A stretch of DNA of 35,532 bases from Armatimonadetes bacterium CG06_land_8_20_14_3_00_66_21 (GCA_002779825.1 PEVN01000444.1:1-35532); one strand, 5' to 3'; shown: positions 8,652 to 16,667, counted from the stretch's first letter. Program-made: numbers and translations. The notes: a model not told the origin generated them from the letters alone.

Positions 8652-8680
8652 ATTATACTGCCCGCCCCTGCGGGTGTCAA
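8652..8680 (-). promoter_or_regulatory. Perfect-consensus sigma70-type promoter of the SLH protein gene
   Basis: On the minus strand TTGACA (8680-8675) and TATAAT (8657-8652) are separated by exactly 17 bases. Both hexamers match the housekeeping consensus at every position. Transcription should begin near 8645, giving a leader of about 110 bases before the ATG at 8533. The spacer itself contains an inverted repeat (CCCGC...GCGGG). Confidence 0.9.
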
Positions 8681-8708
8681 CGAATCCGCCCCCCCCCGGA
8701 CGCACTGG

Positions 8709-10463
8709 CTACTTCGCCGGTCTCAGCGTCGCCCCTCGCAGGTCCATGCCTTTCTGCTTCCTCAGCTTGGGCACCATTACTTTGAGCACGTTGGTGCCCT
8801 TCTTGAGCCGGACCAGCACGGCCTTCTTCTGCCTGAACTGCCCCCCGGTGGAGCTGGTCTTGCAGACCTGCCGCTCGGCGCCGCCGGCTGCCTGGGTGCC
8901 GAAACCGGCACCGAAGACGAGACCATTGGGCGCGATCAGTGGGGTCTCCTTGCCGTTGACGATGAACTCCACTTCGCTGCCGCCCTGGCCGGCGTCGACG
9001 GCGTAGTTGAGCCAGACCTGGTAGTCGCCGCCCTTGGGGACCTCGAAGGTCCACTCAATGCTGTCTTTCGGGTTGATCCAGTTGCCGGCATGGATGACAC
9101 CGTCGCGGGACTCGTAGCGGATGCGCATACCGTGCGGGCCGTCGAGGCAGCCGAAGGGGACCGGTAGGTCGAGGGCGCCGGCAGCGTCGGGACGCAGAAC
9201 CATCGGCTCTACCTGCGGCGGACCGTCCAGCTCGACAACGAACACGCTGGCTGCCTTGTCCGGGGCCCTCTTCGGCAACCGGACGATCCAGTCGTCGCCT
9301 GCCCGCTCACAGGCCAGCGGCGACTTGGCTTTCTCCAGCAGGTAAGCCTTCTTTACCTTGTTGGCGAGGTTCGGCAGGCGCACCTGCTGATCGCCGGGCC
9401 ACGCGAACACGTGCACGTAGAGCTTGCTGCCTTTGGTGGTAACGCGGCCGTAGAACGGCAACAGGTTGAAGGGGCTGGCCGTGGCGCCGTAGATGGCGGC
9501 GGAGTACTTGTCCATCCACTTGCCGAGGGCGTTGAGTCGGTCGACGAACTCCTTCTGAAGGGTGCCGTCAGGCTTGGGACCGATGTTGAGCAGCAGGTTG
9601 CCGCCCTTGGACACGATGTCTACCAACATCCGGATCAGGAACTCCGGGGTCTTGTAGATCTTCTCGTGCTTGTCGTATCCCCACCAGTGGGAGGTCATGG
9701 TGAGGCAGGCTTCCCACAGGGCCGGATCGCCGTTTTCGTCGCGGATGCCGGTGGGCGGAATGCGCTGCTCGGGAGTGATCAGGTCTTCCTTGGTGAAGTG
9801 CCGGTCGTTGATGAGAATGTCGGGCTTCAGTTCGCGGGCCCTCGCGTTGGTCTCGGCGCCGCTCAGCTCTTCCGGTTTGTTCATCCAGCCGCCGTCGTAC
9901 CAAAGGACGAAGGGCGCCGAGCCGTACTCCGTCAGAAGCTGTTCGATATGCTCGCGCATGTAGGCGATGTAGTCCATGACGTCGTGCCCCTCGGCGGGGC
10001 GCCCCGGCGCCTCCCACTCCAGCCGCGGCAGGTAGTCGTCGTGGTGCCAATCCATGATGGAGTAGTAGTAGCCGACGCGGACGCGCTTTCTCTCGAAGGC
10101 TTTGGTCAGCTCGGCAATTACGTCCTTACCGTACGGCGTGCGGGTGACCTTCCAGTCGGTGTTGTGGGCATCGAACAGGCAGAAGCCGTCATGGTGCTTG
10201 GTGGTGACAACCATGTACTTCATCCCAGCGCGCTTGGCCAGGGCCGCCCACTCTGCCGGCTTGAACTTCGTCGGGTTGAACCGGGGCGGAAGCTTGGCGT
10301 ACTCATCCTGAGGGATCTGGTCGACGGTGCGGATCCACTCGCCCTTGCCCAGCAGCGCATAGACTCCCCAGTGAATGAACATCCCGAACTTGGCGTCGCG
10401 GAACCACTGGCGGGTCTCCTCGCGCGGGGTCGGCTCGGTGATCTCAATGGTGACTTCGGACAT
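8709..10463 (-). CDS. GH29 alpha-L-fucosidase with C-terminal beta domains
   Basis: Retaining alpha-L-fucosidase that removes fucose from glycans. The catalytic barrel (about 15-345) shows the GH29 signatures WFRDAKFGMFIHWG, TTKHHDGF (about 87-94), the nucleophile in LWYDGGW (D190), and GNLLLNIGPKPDG. A beta domain follows (about 350-440). The last 120 residues form a second beta domain of the type seen in carbohydrate-binding modules (QVWLNYAVDAGQGGSEVEF). There is no signal peptide, so it is predicted to act in the cytoplasm on imported glycans, which is less common for GH29. The general acid/base is poorly conserved in this family and I do not assign it. ATG at 10463 has GGAG 12 bases upstream. 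About 200 bases separate it from the glycosyltransferase gene. Confidence 0.95.
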   Translation of the reverse strand: MSEVTIEITEPTPREETRQWFRDAKFGMFIHWGVYALLGKGEWIRTVDQIPQDEYAKLPPRFNPTKFKPAEWAALAKRAGMKYMVVTTKHHDGFCLFDAHNTDWKVTRTPYGKDVIAELTKAFERKRVRVGYYYSIMDWHHDDYLPRLEWEAPGRPAEGHDVMDYIAYMREHIEQLLTEYGSAPFVLWYDGGWMNKPEELSGAETNARARELKPDILINDRHFTKEDLITPEQRIPPTGIRDENGDPALWEACLTMTSHWWGYDKHEKIYKTPEFLIRMLVDIVSKGGNLLLNIGPKPDGTLQKEFVDRLNALGKWMDKYSAAIYGATASPFNLLPFYGRVTTKGSKLYVHVFAWPGDQQVRLPNLANKVKKAYLLEKAKSPLACERAGDDWIVRLPKRAPDKAASVFVVELDGPPQVEPMVLRPDAAGALDLPVPFGCLDGPHGMRIRYESRDGVIHAGNWINPKDSIEWTFEVPKGGDYQVWLNYAVDAGQGGSEVEFIVNGKETPLIAPNGLVFGAGFGTQAAGGAERQVCKTSSTGGQFRQKKAVLVRLKKGTNVLKVMVPKLRKQKGMDLRGATLRPAK

Positions 10464-10661
10464 AGCTGGTCACGGCTCCTTCGGCTGGTCAGACTACGGG
10501 GCCTGTCGGGCGTCGCCCCACCAGTTCTCCGCCCTGCTTCGAACTCCCTTTTGCCGTGTCAACGCCGGAAGAGGGCTGCGACCTGTCCTGCGGGACCCGC
10601 ACCGGTGCGCACGCGCCCGGAGACCGGGAGTCAGTTTTGGGGAAGCCGAGAGGGCTGTCGC

Positions 10662-12296
10662 CTACCGGGCCGCGGGCGGTCCCGGCGGCTTCGCTTTCTG
10701 CCGCCCCATGATGTATGGCTCCCAGAGGTCCATTCGCACCCACACCTCCAGCAGCACCTTCGGTCGAAGGCCAAAGTGGCCCGTCATCAGGTGAGTGGCG
10801 TCCAAGCGGCGGATCAGCTCTTCGTCGAACTCCGGCGAGCAGATCACCACAGGCGCGTCGGCGTCGGCGGGCACTTTGGTCCAATAGCCGACGTTGGCGA
10901 ACCGCCGCAGGTACCAGGGAAGCGGCCAGTAGTAGGGATCGACGGAGAAGACCTTGATGACCATCGCGCCGCGTTGCGGCGAGACAGCCCCCAACTCGTT
11001 GACGCGTTTGCTCAGTTCCAGCAGGTCGGGAACGGTCGTGGAGTAGGCGTAGGGGTTGCGGCCGTCGGTGGGGTAGGTATAGCTGGCGCCGTAGGACTGC
11101 CATGCAAGTTGGGCGGTTGCGGCAAGGAGAGCCAGGCAGACGGCCCCGCAAAGAACACGACGCAGCGCGGAGACGCGGAGGCGCGGAGAGGCAGGGGAGG
11201 GCGTCGGGCACCGGGCGCCGGTAAGGGCGGCGGCACCAACTCCGGCCAGGAGGATCATGCCCTGCAGGAAGGAGAGGAGGCACCACGGCGTTTTGTAGGG
11301 GATCAGGGCGTAGAGCGCGGTCAGTGTGAGCGTGTACAGGCTCAGGAACCGGACGAGTCCCGCGTGCATTCCAGGCAGCCGCAGCCGGGAGCCGAGAAGA
11401 CCGGCGATTAGCCCCACCGCTGCCAGGGCAACGATCAGCCCTTCGCTCCAGACCGGCCCCTGCGCCCGGTGGGTGTAGGTCAGGAGGCTGAGGTAGTAGT
11501 GCCAGGGCTGCTTGTGGAGGTCGGTCCCGGTGCCTCGGGGCACCCAGGCGAGGTAGGAGCGGAGGTAGTCGAGCGGCCCTGCCAAGTTGGAGAAGAACCC
11601 CGAGACGACGACTGCGGCAACAAGCACCGCCGCCACAACCGCCAACGCGGCGTGCCGAGCGCGCCAGGGGAGCTTGCCCCCCCCCGTCGGGTCGGCTCGG
11701 CGGACGCGCACAACGGCGGGCAGAAGGGCGATGGCTGCCGCAGCGAAGGCGAGGACGGCGGTCTCCTTGGTGGCGATCATCAGCCCGGCGAAGACGCCCG
11801 CCAGCACCGCCCATCCCGCTCCGCGGCTGCGCGCGTACCGCCACCCGGCGCCCAACATGCCCAAAGTGAAGAACGCCAGGAGCGTCTCCTGAATGTAGTA
11901 GCGGCTGTAGAAAACGAACGCCGGCGAGACCGCGGTCAGTAGACCCGCCCACACCGTCGCCCGGCGACCCAGCCCGTCGGCGAACAGCGCCAACAGCAGC
12001 ACCATCGCCGCGCCGAACACCACCGTCACGAGGCGGTAATCCGCTTCGGTCGTCTCGGCGAAACTACGCACGCCACGCGCCCAGACGACGGGCAGCGTGG
12101 CGTAGTAGAGCGTCGGGCCGTGGAACTCGTTGGGGTCGTACCGGTACTGCCCCGTCTCCCACAGCTTGCGGAACTTGAAGGCGTGGACCGCTTCGTCGCA
12201 GTGCATCGGCCGGTTGCCCAGGCCGGAAGCGCGGAACGCCAGCGCGCCCGCCGCCAGCCCCACCAAGACAACGCCGTATGCAGCGCGACGGCTCAT
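10662..12296 (-). CDS. Agl23-type polytopic membrane glycosyltransferase (TIGR03663-like)
   Basis: Integral membrane protein of 544 residues related to the TIGR03663/Agl23 group and to dolichyl-phosphate-mannose-type (PMT/ArnT) glycosyltransferases, which transfer sugars from a polyprenyl-phosphate donor outside the membrane. The first loop has the acidic pair HCDEAVHAFK (D34, E35) typical of GT-C enzymes, then FHGPTLYY. About ten hydrophobic segments follow, for example around 90-110 and 215-235, with IPYKTPWC near the middle, another group hallmark, and a soluble C-terminal part. A dispersed-repeat sequence is embedded in frame at 11161-11194. Its ATG overlaps the TGA of the upstream F5/8-like gene as ATGA (12296-12293), so the two are probably translationally coupled. 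Acceptor unknown. Confidence 0.85.
   Translation of the reverse strand: MSRRAAYGVVLVGLAAGALAFRASGLGNRPMHCDEAVHAFKFRKLWETGQYRYDPNEFHGPTLYYATLPVVWARGVRSFAETTEADYRLVTVVFGAAMVLLLALFADGLGRRATVWAGLLTAVSPAFVFYSRYYIQETLLAFFTLGMLGAGWRYARSRGAGWAVLAGVFAGLMIATKETAVLAFAAAAIALLPAVVRVRRADPTGGGKLPWRARHAALAVVAAVLVAAVVVSGFFSNLAGPLDYLRSYLAWVPRGTGTDLHKQPWHYYLSLLTYTHRAQGPVWSEGLIVALAAVGLIAGLLGSRLRLPGMHAGLVRFLSLYTLTLTALYALIPYKTPWCLLSFLQGMILLAGVGAAALTGARCPTPSPASPRLRVSALRRVLCGAVCLALLAATAQLAWQSYGASYTYPTDGRNPYAYSTTVPDLLELSKRVNELGAVSPQRGAMVIKVFSVDPYYWPLPWYLRRFANVGYWTKVPADADAPVVICSPEFDEELIRRLDATHLMTGHFGLRPKVLLEVWVRMDLWEPYIMGRQKAKPPGPPAAR
11161..11194. repeat. Dispersed GC-rich repeat inside a coding region
   Basis: Stacked near-copies of a 7-8 base unit (GCGGAGAC, GCGGAGG, CGCGGAGA) form the sequence type read as CGCxGAGACGCxGAGGCGCxGAG in many bacterial genomes. 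It normally lies between genes. Here it is translated on the minus strand as ASPRLRVSALR within the Agl23-like glycosyltransferase, in a Pro/Ser-rich stretch between membrane segments. Confidence 0.7.
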
Positions 12297-12997
12297 TTGG
12301 CCGGCAGCCCGTACACCTCGACCTCGGTATAGCGGTTGAGCGAATCGCGATAGGTGGAGCCTTGGCTGTAGAGCCGCACATAGCGGGCCTTGGCTTCCTT
12401 GGCGGCGATGAGGCGGCCTTCGTACGACTCGATGTACTCGCGGTTTTTGCCAATTCCGAGACCGGCGCTGTTGTCGCTGTCGCTGTTGTAGAGGGTGGTC
12501 ACGCCCTCAATGAAGTCCGGGTCGTTGGACACCTGGACGATGACGTCGTGGTAGATGACGGTCTCCTGGTGTATGTGCCAAACGACCACATACAGCAGCT
12601 TCTGCGCTGCCCCGAGGTCAATCTGGACCCACTGGAGCCCTTTCTTCAGCTCCACGAGGGTGTCGTCGCGCGCTTCTTTGTTGCCATCAGTCACCCTGTC
12701 GAGCGAGCCGGGCGCCTTCGCGGTGCTGCTGGCGGTGACCTTCTTCTTAAGGGCGAGGTTGACGGTGCCCTTGGGGACCTTCGGGATCGGCCGCGGCTTC
12801 AGCGAGGGCGGCTCGACATTGGGGCCGAGGGTGAAGTCTTCCGGGGTGCCAGGGAAGAGCGGCTCGGGCAACTTCAGCGGGAGCGGAACCTGCTCGTCCG
12901 CCGCCTGACAGAGCATCGGGAAAAGGACACACACGCCCGCCGCGGCGACGGCAAGAGTGGTCACACCTCGTCTACGGGGGGTGAATGTTCGGATCAT
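12293..12997 (-). CDS. Secreted discoidin (F5/8 type C)-like domain protein
   Basis: Exported 234-residue protein. A signal peptide with an Arg-rich start and a hydrophobic core ends near CQA (about 31). A Pro-rich stretch (about 35-85) follows, then one F5/8-type-C-like beta-sandwich (about 90-234) that begins NLALKKKVTASS, has VTDG and LQWVQIDLGAAQ, and ends RYTEVEVYGL. Such domains usually bind carbohydrate; no catalytic domain is present. ATG at 12997 is chosen because it starts the signal peptide and follows GAGGAG by 11 bases. It lies 17 bases after the isomerase gene and overlaps the glycosyltransferase start by ATGA, pointing to an operon. Confidence 0.85.
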   Translation of the reverse strand: MIRTFTPRRRGVTTLAVAAAGVCVLFPMLCQAADEQVPLPLKLPEPLFPGTPEDFTLGPNVEPPSLKPRPIPKVPKGTVNLALKKKVTASSTAKAPGSLDRVTDGNKEARDDTLVELKKGLQWVQIDLGAAQKLLYVVVWHIHQETVIYHDVIVQVSNDPDFIEGVTTLYNSDSDNSAGLGIGKNREYIESYEGRLIAAKEAKARYVRLYSQGSTYRDSLNRYTEVEVYGLPAK

Positions 12998-13014
12998 CTT
13001 GATACTGTCTCCTC

Positions 13015-13857
13015 TCACGCGAGCCATTCCTGCAGCCGTTGCACGGATCGCGTCACGTTTTCCTGGCCGGCGATCTCCAGCGTGGTCGCGCCCTCGAAGC
13101 CGGCCTCCTGCAAAGCTTTGACGACCGGTGGCAGGTCCACCACGCCCGCGCCCAGAGCGATCGCGGCCATACCGCAACCAGTCAGCGTGCCCCGCTTATC
13201 CAGCCACTCGGCCGGCATGTCCTTCCAGTGCACATGCTGGATTCGTTTGCCGAAGGCCTTGACGTAGTCCAGCGGCTCCGCGCCGCCAAGCCAACTGTTG
13301 CCGGTATCGAGGCAGACGCCAACAACGTCCTCAGGCCCCAGCAGGTCGAGTAGGTCGCCCATTCGCTCCACCGAGTCGGTTACCGGCCCGTGCGTCTCCA
13401 GCAACACGCGAACGCCCAACTCCTCCGCCCACTCGAGCGGTGCCTGGAGCTTCTCGCGGATCGAGCAGACTTGCTCGGCCGGGGTCAGGCTGTGGCCGAA
13501 CGCCGTCTTCGGCTCGCCCTCGGTGGTGATCACGTCCCGGATGCCCAACAGGTGCGCCAAGCGGATCGCCTTGATGATCTGGAACGTGCCATACACGTCC
13601 GGGCTTGCCGGGTCCAGCAGGTTGGCGTGGGCGCAGAAGCTGGTGAGGGTCAGCCCCGCCGCCTCCACCAGGTCGCGGATCTTGCTGGGGTGGCTGTCGA
13701 GGCTCACGGACGCGGCGAACCCACACTCGACCCCGAGCGAAGCGCCGTCATGGTTGTCCGTTAGGTCCGCATACTCAATGCCCATCTCCCGAATGGCCTC
13801 AAACTGCCGAGCCATACCGACGAAGGGCTCCACCAAAGCGAAACAGCCGATCTTCAT
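13015..13857 (-). CDS. Sugar phosphate isomerase/epimerase (xylose-isomerase-like TIM barrel)
   Basis: A 280-residue AP-endonuclease-2/xylose-isomerase-like barrel. Family members isomerise or epimerise sugars, ketoses or inositols using a divalent metal. Expected metal ligands are visible: Glu in VLLETHG, Asp and nearby residues in CLDTGNSW, His in QHVHWKD, and Glu in TTLEIAG near the C-terminus. ATG at 13857 follows GAGG by about 10 bases and gives the normal MKIGCF start; longer frames upstream do not fit the family. It is the second gene in the run MDR dehydrogenase, isomerase, F5/8-like protein, glycosyltransferase, which is consistent with sugar catabolism. Substrate cannot be read from the sequence. 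Confidence 0.9.
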   Translation of the reverse strand: MKIGCFALVEPFVGMARQFEAIREMGIEYADLTDNHDGASLGVECGFAASVSLDSHPSKIRDLVEAAGLTLTSFCAHANLLDPASPDVYGTFQIIKAIRLAHLLGIRDVITTEGEPKTAFGHSLTPAEQVCSIREKLQAPLEWAEELGVRVLLETHGPVTDSVERMGDLLDLLGPEDVVGVCLDTGNSWLGGAEPLDYVKAFGKRIQHVHWKDMPAEWLDKRGTLTGCGMAAIALGAGVVDLPPVVKALQEAGFEGATTLEIAGQENVTRSVQRLQEWLA

Positions 13858-13922
13858 GGTTGGTCTACCTCGCGGGTAAGTGACGCACCGGAGGCGTCGC
13901 AGGTTGCGCCATCCGGCACTTT

Positions 13923-13948
13923 GCGGCAAACCGAAGGCCACTTGCCGC
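13923..13948 (-). terminator. Hairpin downstream of the MDR dehydrogenase gene
   Basis: A perfect 7-base inverted repeat (GCGGCAA at 13923-13929, TTGCCGC at 13942-13948) with a 12-base loop lies just beyond the MDR stop codon on the minus strand. There is no clear U-run, so termination is only possible, not shown. Confidence 0.3.
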
Positions 13949-13959
13949 GAATCTGTTGG

Positions 13960-15003
13960 TCAGACCCTCTGTGCGGGTCCTCTTCCCTGCGACCGCCAGT
14001 CAACGACGACCCCAAGGTAGTCGTCGTCCAACCGGTTCAGCGCGTCGTACGTTTCCCGGAACTGCTCCGGTGGGATCGTGTGGGTCCACACCGGTGCGAG
14101 CCGGAGGGCGCCGGCCGTGAGCCAGCGGAAGGCGTCGCGCAGATTCGTCTCCGTCGAGACGACCTTGGCTGCGGGAGCAGACCTCATTGGCAGCAGCATC
14201 TCCCAACCGCCGCGGAGGGTGAGGTGGCGGCTGTGAATCTGGCCGAACACGTCCTGCAGGTCGGCCGTCGCGCTCGTCTTGGCGCCGCCGAGGGTCGAGA
14301 TCTCGCCGCCCGTGGCGGCGACGTCCACCGCCAACAGGAACGCCTCGGTGCGGCCGGTGGCGTTGACGGTCAGTTCGGCGCCGCGGCCGTCGGTGAGCTG
14401 CTTGATGGCTTTGGCTGGGTCGCCGTCGGTGGGGTCGAGCACAGCGTCGAAGCCGGCTGCCGTGGCGCGTTGTCTGCGCGCTGCATTGAGGTCGGCGCCA
14501 ACCGTCTGGAAGCCCAGGATTCGGCCGACCTGCCCGACCATGTTGCCCCCCAGCCCGAGGCCGATGACGAACACCGTTCCGGCTATCTTCGGGTCGGCGT
14601 TGCGGAACGGCGTCAGTGCGATGTTGACCATCCGGGCGAAGCAGGCGGCGCGCGGGTCGAGCGTGTCGGGAACCGGAAGGACCAGCCCGCCGGGCCGCAC
14701 AACCTTGTGCGACGCGTGACAGTGGCTGCAGTCATCCCGCGCGGGGAAGACATACACGAGCTGGTCCGCGAGCGTCGCGTCCCGCTCCGCGCCGACCGCC
14801 AACACGCAACCGACAGCGGTGTACCCGGGGTGCGAAGGTTGGTCGCGCTTGGGCGCGTTGTAGCCACCCAACTCGGTGCCCGGGCTGATCAGCGAGCAGT
14901 GGATCTCCAGCAGCAGCTCGTCAGCAGCGAGGGAGGACGGTACCTCGAACCCCTCCACAACTGCGCTCTGCTGTCCGTAAAGGGCTATGCGGCGTCCGGT
15001 CAT
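13960..15003 (-). CDS. MDR-family (zinc-type) alcohol/polyol dehydrogenase
   Basis: Medium-chain dehydrogenase/reductase of 347 residues, NAD(P)-dependent, probably acting on a sugar alcohol or similar. A GroES-like N-terminal domain (1-130) contains SLISPGTELGGY (38-49). The Rossmann fold has VFVIGLGLGGNMVGQVG (about 144-160), and LTVNATGRTEAF lies in the cofactor domain. The usual catalytic-zinc Cys is not at the expected place: SPGTE replaces the C-G-T-D type motif. It therefore belongs to the subgroup without the canonical zinc site, although CSHCHASH (92-99) could bind metal. ATG at 15003 follows AGAGGAG by 10 bases. It is upstream of the sugar isomerase, and together they could oxidise and rearrange a sugar. 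Confidence 0.85.
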   Translation of the reverse strand: MTGRRIALYGQQSAVVEGFEVPSSLAADELLLEIHCSLISPGTELGGYNAPKRDQPSHPGYTAVGCVLAVGAERDATLADQLVYVFPARDDCSHCHASHKVVRPGGLVLPVPDTLDPRAACFARMVNIALTPFRNADPKIAGTVFVIGLGLGGNMVGQVGRILGFQTVGADLNAARRQRATAAGFDAVLDPTDGDPAKAIKQLTDGRGAELTVNATGRTEAFLLAVDVAATGGEISTLGGAKTSATADLQDVFGQIHSRHLTLRGGWEMLLPMRSAPAAKVVSTETNLRDAFRWLTAGALRLAPVWTHTIPPEQFRETYDALNRLDDDYLGVVVDWRSQGRGPAQRV

Positions 15004-15162
15004 CTGCAGTTCGCTCCTCTCGCGCAAGAAGCCGGTCGGCAGCGAAGGCCGTGCGACCGGTGGCCGTAGTGTTGGACGGCCGCGACCGACTTTCTGTCGC
15101 CGGGCCCAGGCCCGCTACGTGACCCACGACCGCTGGCGCCGCAACGAAACGTACGGGGCACT

Positions 15163-15209
15163 GGAGTAGCGGAGTGCGCGCCGCCCGCGGCTCCGCACTC
15201 CACCACTCC
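15163..15209 (-). repeat. Nested palindrome (cruciform-like) after the 151-residue secreted protein gene
   Basis: Symmetric arms GGAGT / GGAGTGC / GCCGC pair with GCGGC / GCACTCC / ACTCC around a 2-base centre, giving a nested hairpin about 47 bases long. On the minus strand it begins 8 bases beyond the stop codon, where a terminator or a REP-like element would sit. There is no U-run. I saw no second copy in the window. Confidence 0.6.
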
Positions 15210-15216
15210 GGGATCG

Positions 15217-15672
15217 CTACAGCACGTGCTTGACATTCGCCGACACGCCGACGCCGCTGATGCCGCGGACCGTCTCAGTGTCGGCGCTCTTGGTCGCGAT
15301 GGGCATAAGCGCGCGAGCACGAATGCGGTTGCCGAGAGAGAGCTCTACCTCAGCAACTGCCCGGACTTTGTCGACTTGTGACTTGGGGCCGACGACCTGA
15401 ACGGCGCCGATGGCCGTGTCATTCCCGACCTCTAACACGGGCACGACCTTCGTGGCGGCGTCGGTGCTCACGCCCTTCTGGCTCATGAGCTTGTTGAGGG
15501 CCTTGTTGATTTCGCCGCCGAACTGCTTGACGATCATGCCGATGCCGACGACTTTGAGGACGTCCTTCAGGTCGAAGGCGGCGGACTTACGGGGCGAAAG
15601 TGTCAGCCCGGCCGTGAAGCAGGTCAGGCTGAAGAACGCGATCAGGGCGAAGCGGGTTCTTTGTCGTTTCAT
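15217..15672 (-). CDS. Secreted 151-residue protein of unknown function (shares a domain with its neighbour)
   Basis: Exported protein: signal peptide about 1-32 (hydrophobic core IAFFSLTCFTAGLTL). A short amphipathic region (DLKDVLKVVGIGMIVKQFGGEINKAL, quoted from 34 onward in part) leads to a beta-rich domain at 75-149. That domain (VPVLEVGNDTAIGAVQ, VGPKSQVDKVRAVAEVE, ALMPI) aligns by eye with residues 203-276 of the protein encoded just upstream, so the two are paralogous in part. I do not recognise a described family. ATG at 15672 is preceded by AGGAGG with an 8-base spacer, an ideal ribosome site. The gene starts 14 bases after its partner and is surely cotranscribed with it. A heat-stable envelope or stress role is conceivable, but nothing in the sequence shows one. 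Confidence 0.8.
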   Translation of the reverse strand: MKRQRTRFALIAFFSLTCFTAGLTLSPRKSAAFDLKDVLKVVGIGMIVKQFGGEINKALNKLMSQKGVSTDAATKVVPVLEVGNDTAIGAVQVVGPKSQVDKVRAVAEVELSLGNRIRARALMPIATKSADTETVRGISGVGVSANVKHVL

Positions 15673-15686
15673 GTTCGTTGCCTCCT

Positions 15687-16523
15687 CTAAAGCGCGAAGT
15701 CCCCAAGACCGGTCACGGAGCAACCTTTGACGCGGGACAGCTTGCTTTGCGGCACGTCGGCGTCGATGGGGATGTAGACCTCAAGATCGACGAGGCTCCT
15801 GAACTTCGTCTCCAGTTGGGCGACGGCCTTCACCTGACCCAGCGCCGACTCGGGGCCGTTCACGCGGGCAACGCCGAGTTTGACGCCGCGAAGCACGCTG
15901 ATGATCGGGACCCACTTGTCGCCGTAGGGCTCTTCCGGTTGCCATTCGGCTGGTTCGGCTTGCTTCGAGACGGCGGCGACTTCGCTGGGAGCCGGTGCCG
16001 GCTGCACTGCCTTCGGTTGCTGCTGCCCGGGCTGCGCCGGCTGCGTGGGGGCGGCCTGTCCCGGCTCAAGCGCCAGGGCATTCGAGAGAGAACTCGCCCA
16101 ACTGAACGCCAGCCCGGCGGGCGTGGTGCGCACAGCCTTGGCCTCGACTTCGTCGGTCGTCACCAGGATGTCGCCCTTGATCTGCACGGCCCACTGGCCG
16201 TTCATCTGCGCAGCCTTCACGTCCTGCGCGGTCGCCCCGGCCGCCAGTGCATTCCTCAGCCGGCCTGCAACGATGGTCGTGCGCTCCGAGGGCGTGAAAC
16301 CGCCGGTGCTCTGCGTCAAGCGGAGAACCTCTTGACCGCCGATGACCAGGGCGCCCACCTCCTGACCGTCCACCTTAAGCGCTTTGGCTTCTACTTGCGG
16401 CGGCGTGGCCTCCGCAAGCGCAACCGGCGTCCCAACGCGGCGAACCGCGTAGCCGAGCGTCCACGACACCAGCCCAAGCACAGCAAGTCCACCCGCCGTC
16501 TTCATAGCTCGTCGTACGTCCAT
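15687..16523 (-). CDS. Secreted or membrane-anchored 278-residue protein of unknown function, two-domain
   Basis: N-terminal hydrophobic segment (about 8-26) acts as a signal peptide or anchor. Domain 1 (about 46-150) has VDGQEVGALVIGGQEVLRL, GGFTPSERTTIVAGRL and a C-terminal TTPAGLAFSWASSLSNAL. This pattern resembles a periplasmic domain found before some mechanosensitive channels and in stand-alone envelope proteins; that likeness is from memory. A Gln/Pro/Ala linker (152-198) joins domain 2 (203-276), which is the paralogue of the domain in the downstream 151-residue protein. ATG at 16523 is preferred over GTG at 16535 because the purine-rich site AAGGAAGG overlaps the GTG. No catalytic motif is visible. 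It heads the two-gene unit and is divergent from Uma2. Confidence 0.8.
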   Translation of the reverse strand: MDVRRAMKTAGGLAVLGLVSWTLGYAVRRVGTPVALAEATPPQVEAKALKVDGQEVGALVIGGQEVLRLTQSTGGFTPSERTTIVAGRLRNALAAGATAQDVKAAQMNGQWAVQIKGDILVTTDEVEAKAVRTTPAGLAFSWASSLSNALALEPGQAAPTQPAQPGQQQPKAVQPAPAPSEVAAVSKQAEPAEWQPEEPYGDKWVPIISVLRGVKLGVARVNGPESALGQVKAVAQLETKFRSLVDLEVYIPIDADVPQSKLSRVKGCSVTGLGDFAL

Positions 16524-16667
16524 GGTCGACTTCACCTTCCTTTCCTGACGGACCGGCCGCGGCCCAAGACCGCGGCTCTACCGAGATTGTGACATACGGA
16601 GACGGGCCGCGACCGAGAGGGGTTCCCGTGCAGTCGTTGCGGCACGGGCCGGACGCCTGCTGACTCG

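Noticed and set aside
10534-10562. TTGACA on the minus strand upstream of the GH29 gene
   Set aside because: A perfect -35 sequence, but at 16-18 bases spacing the -10 position reads AAGCAG-like, so no promoter is supported.
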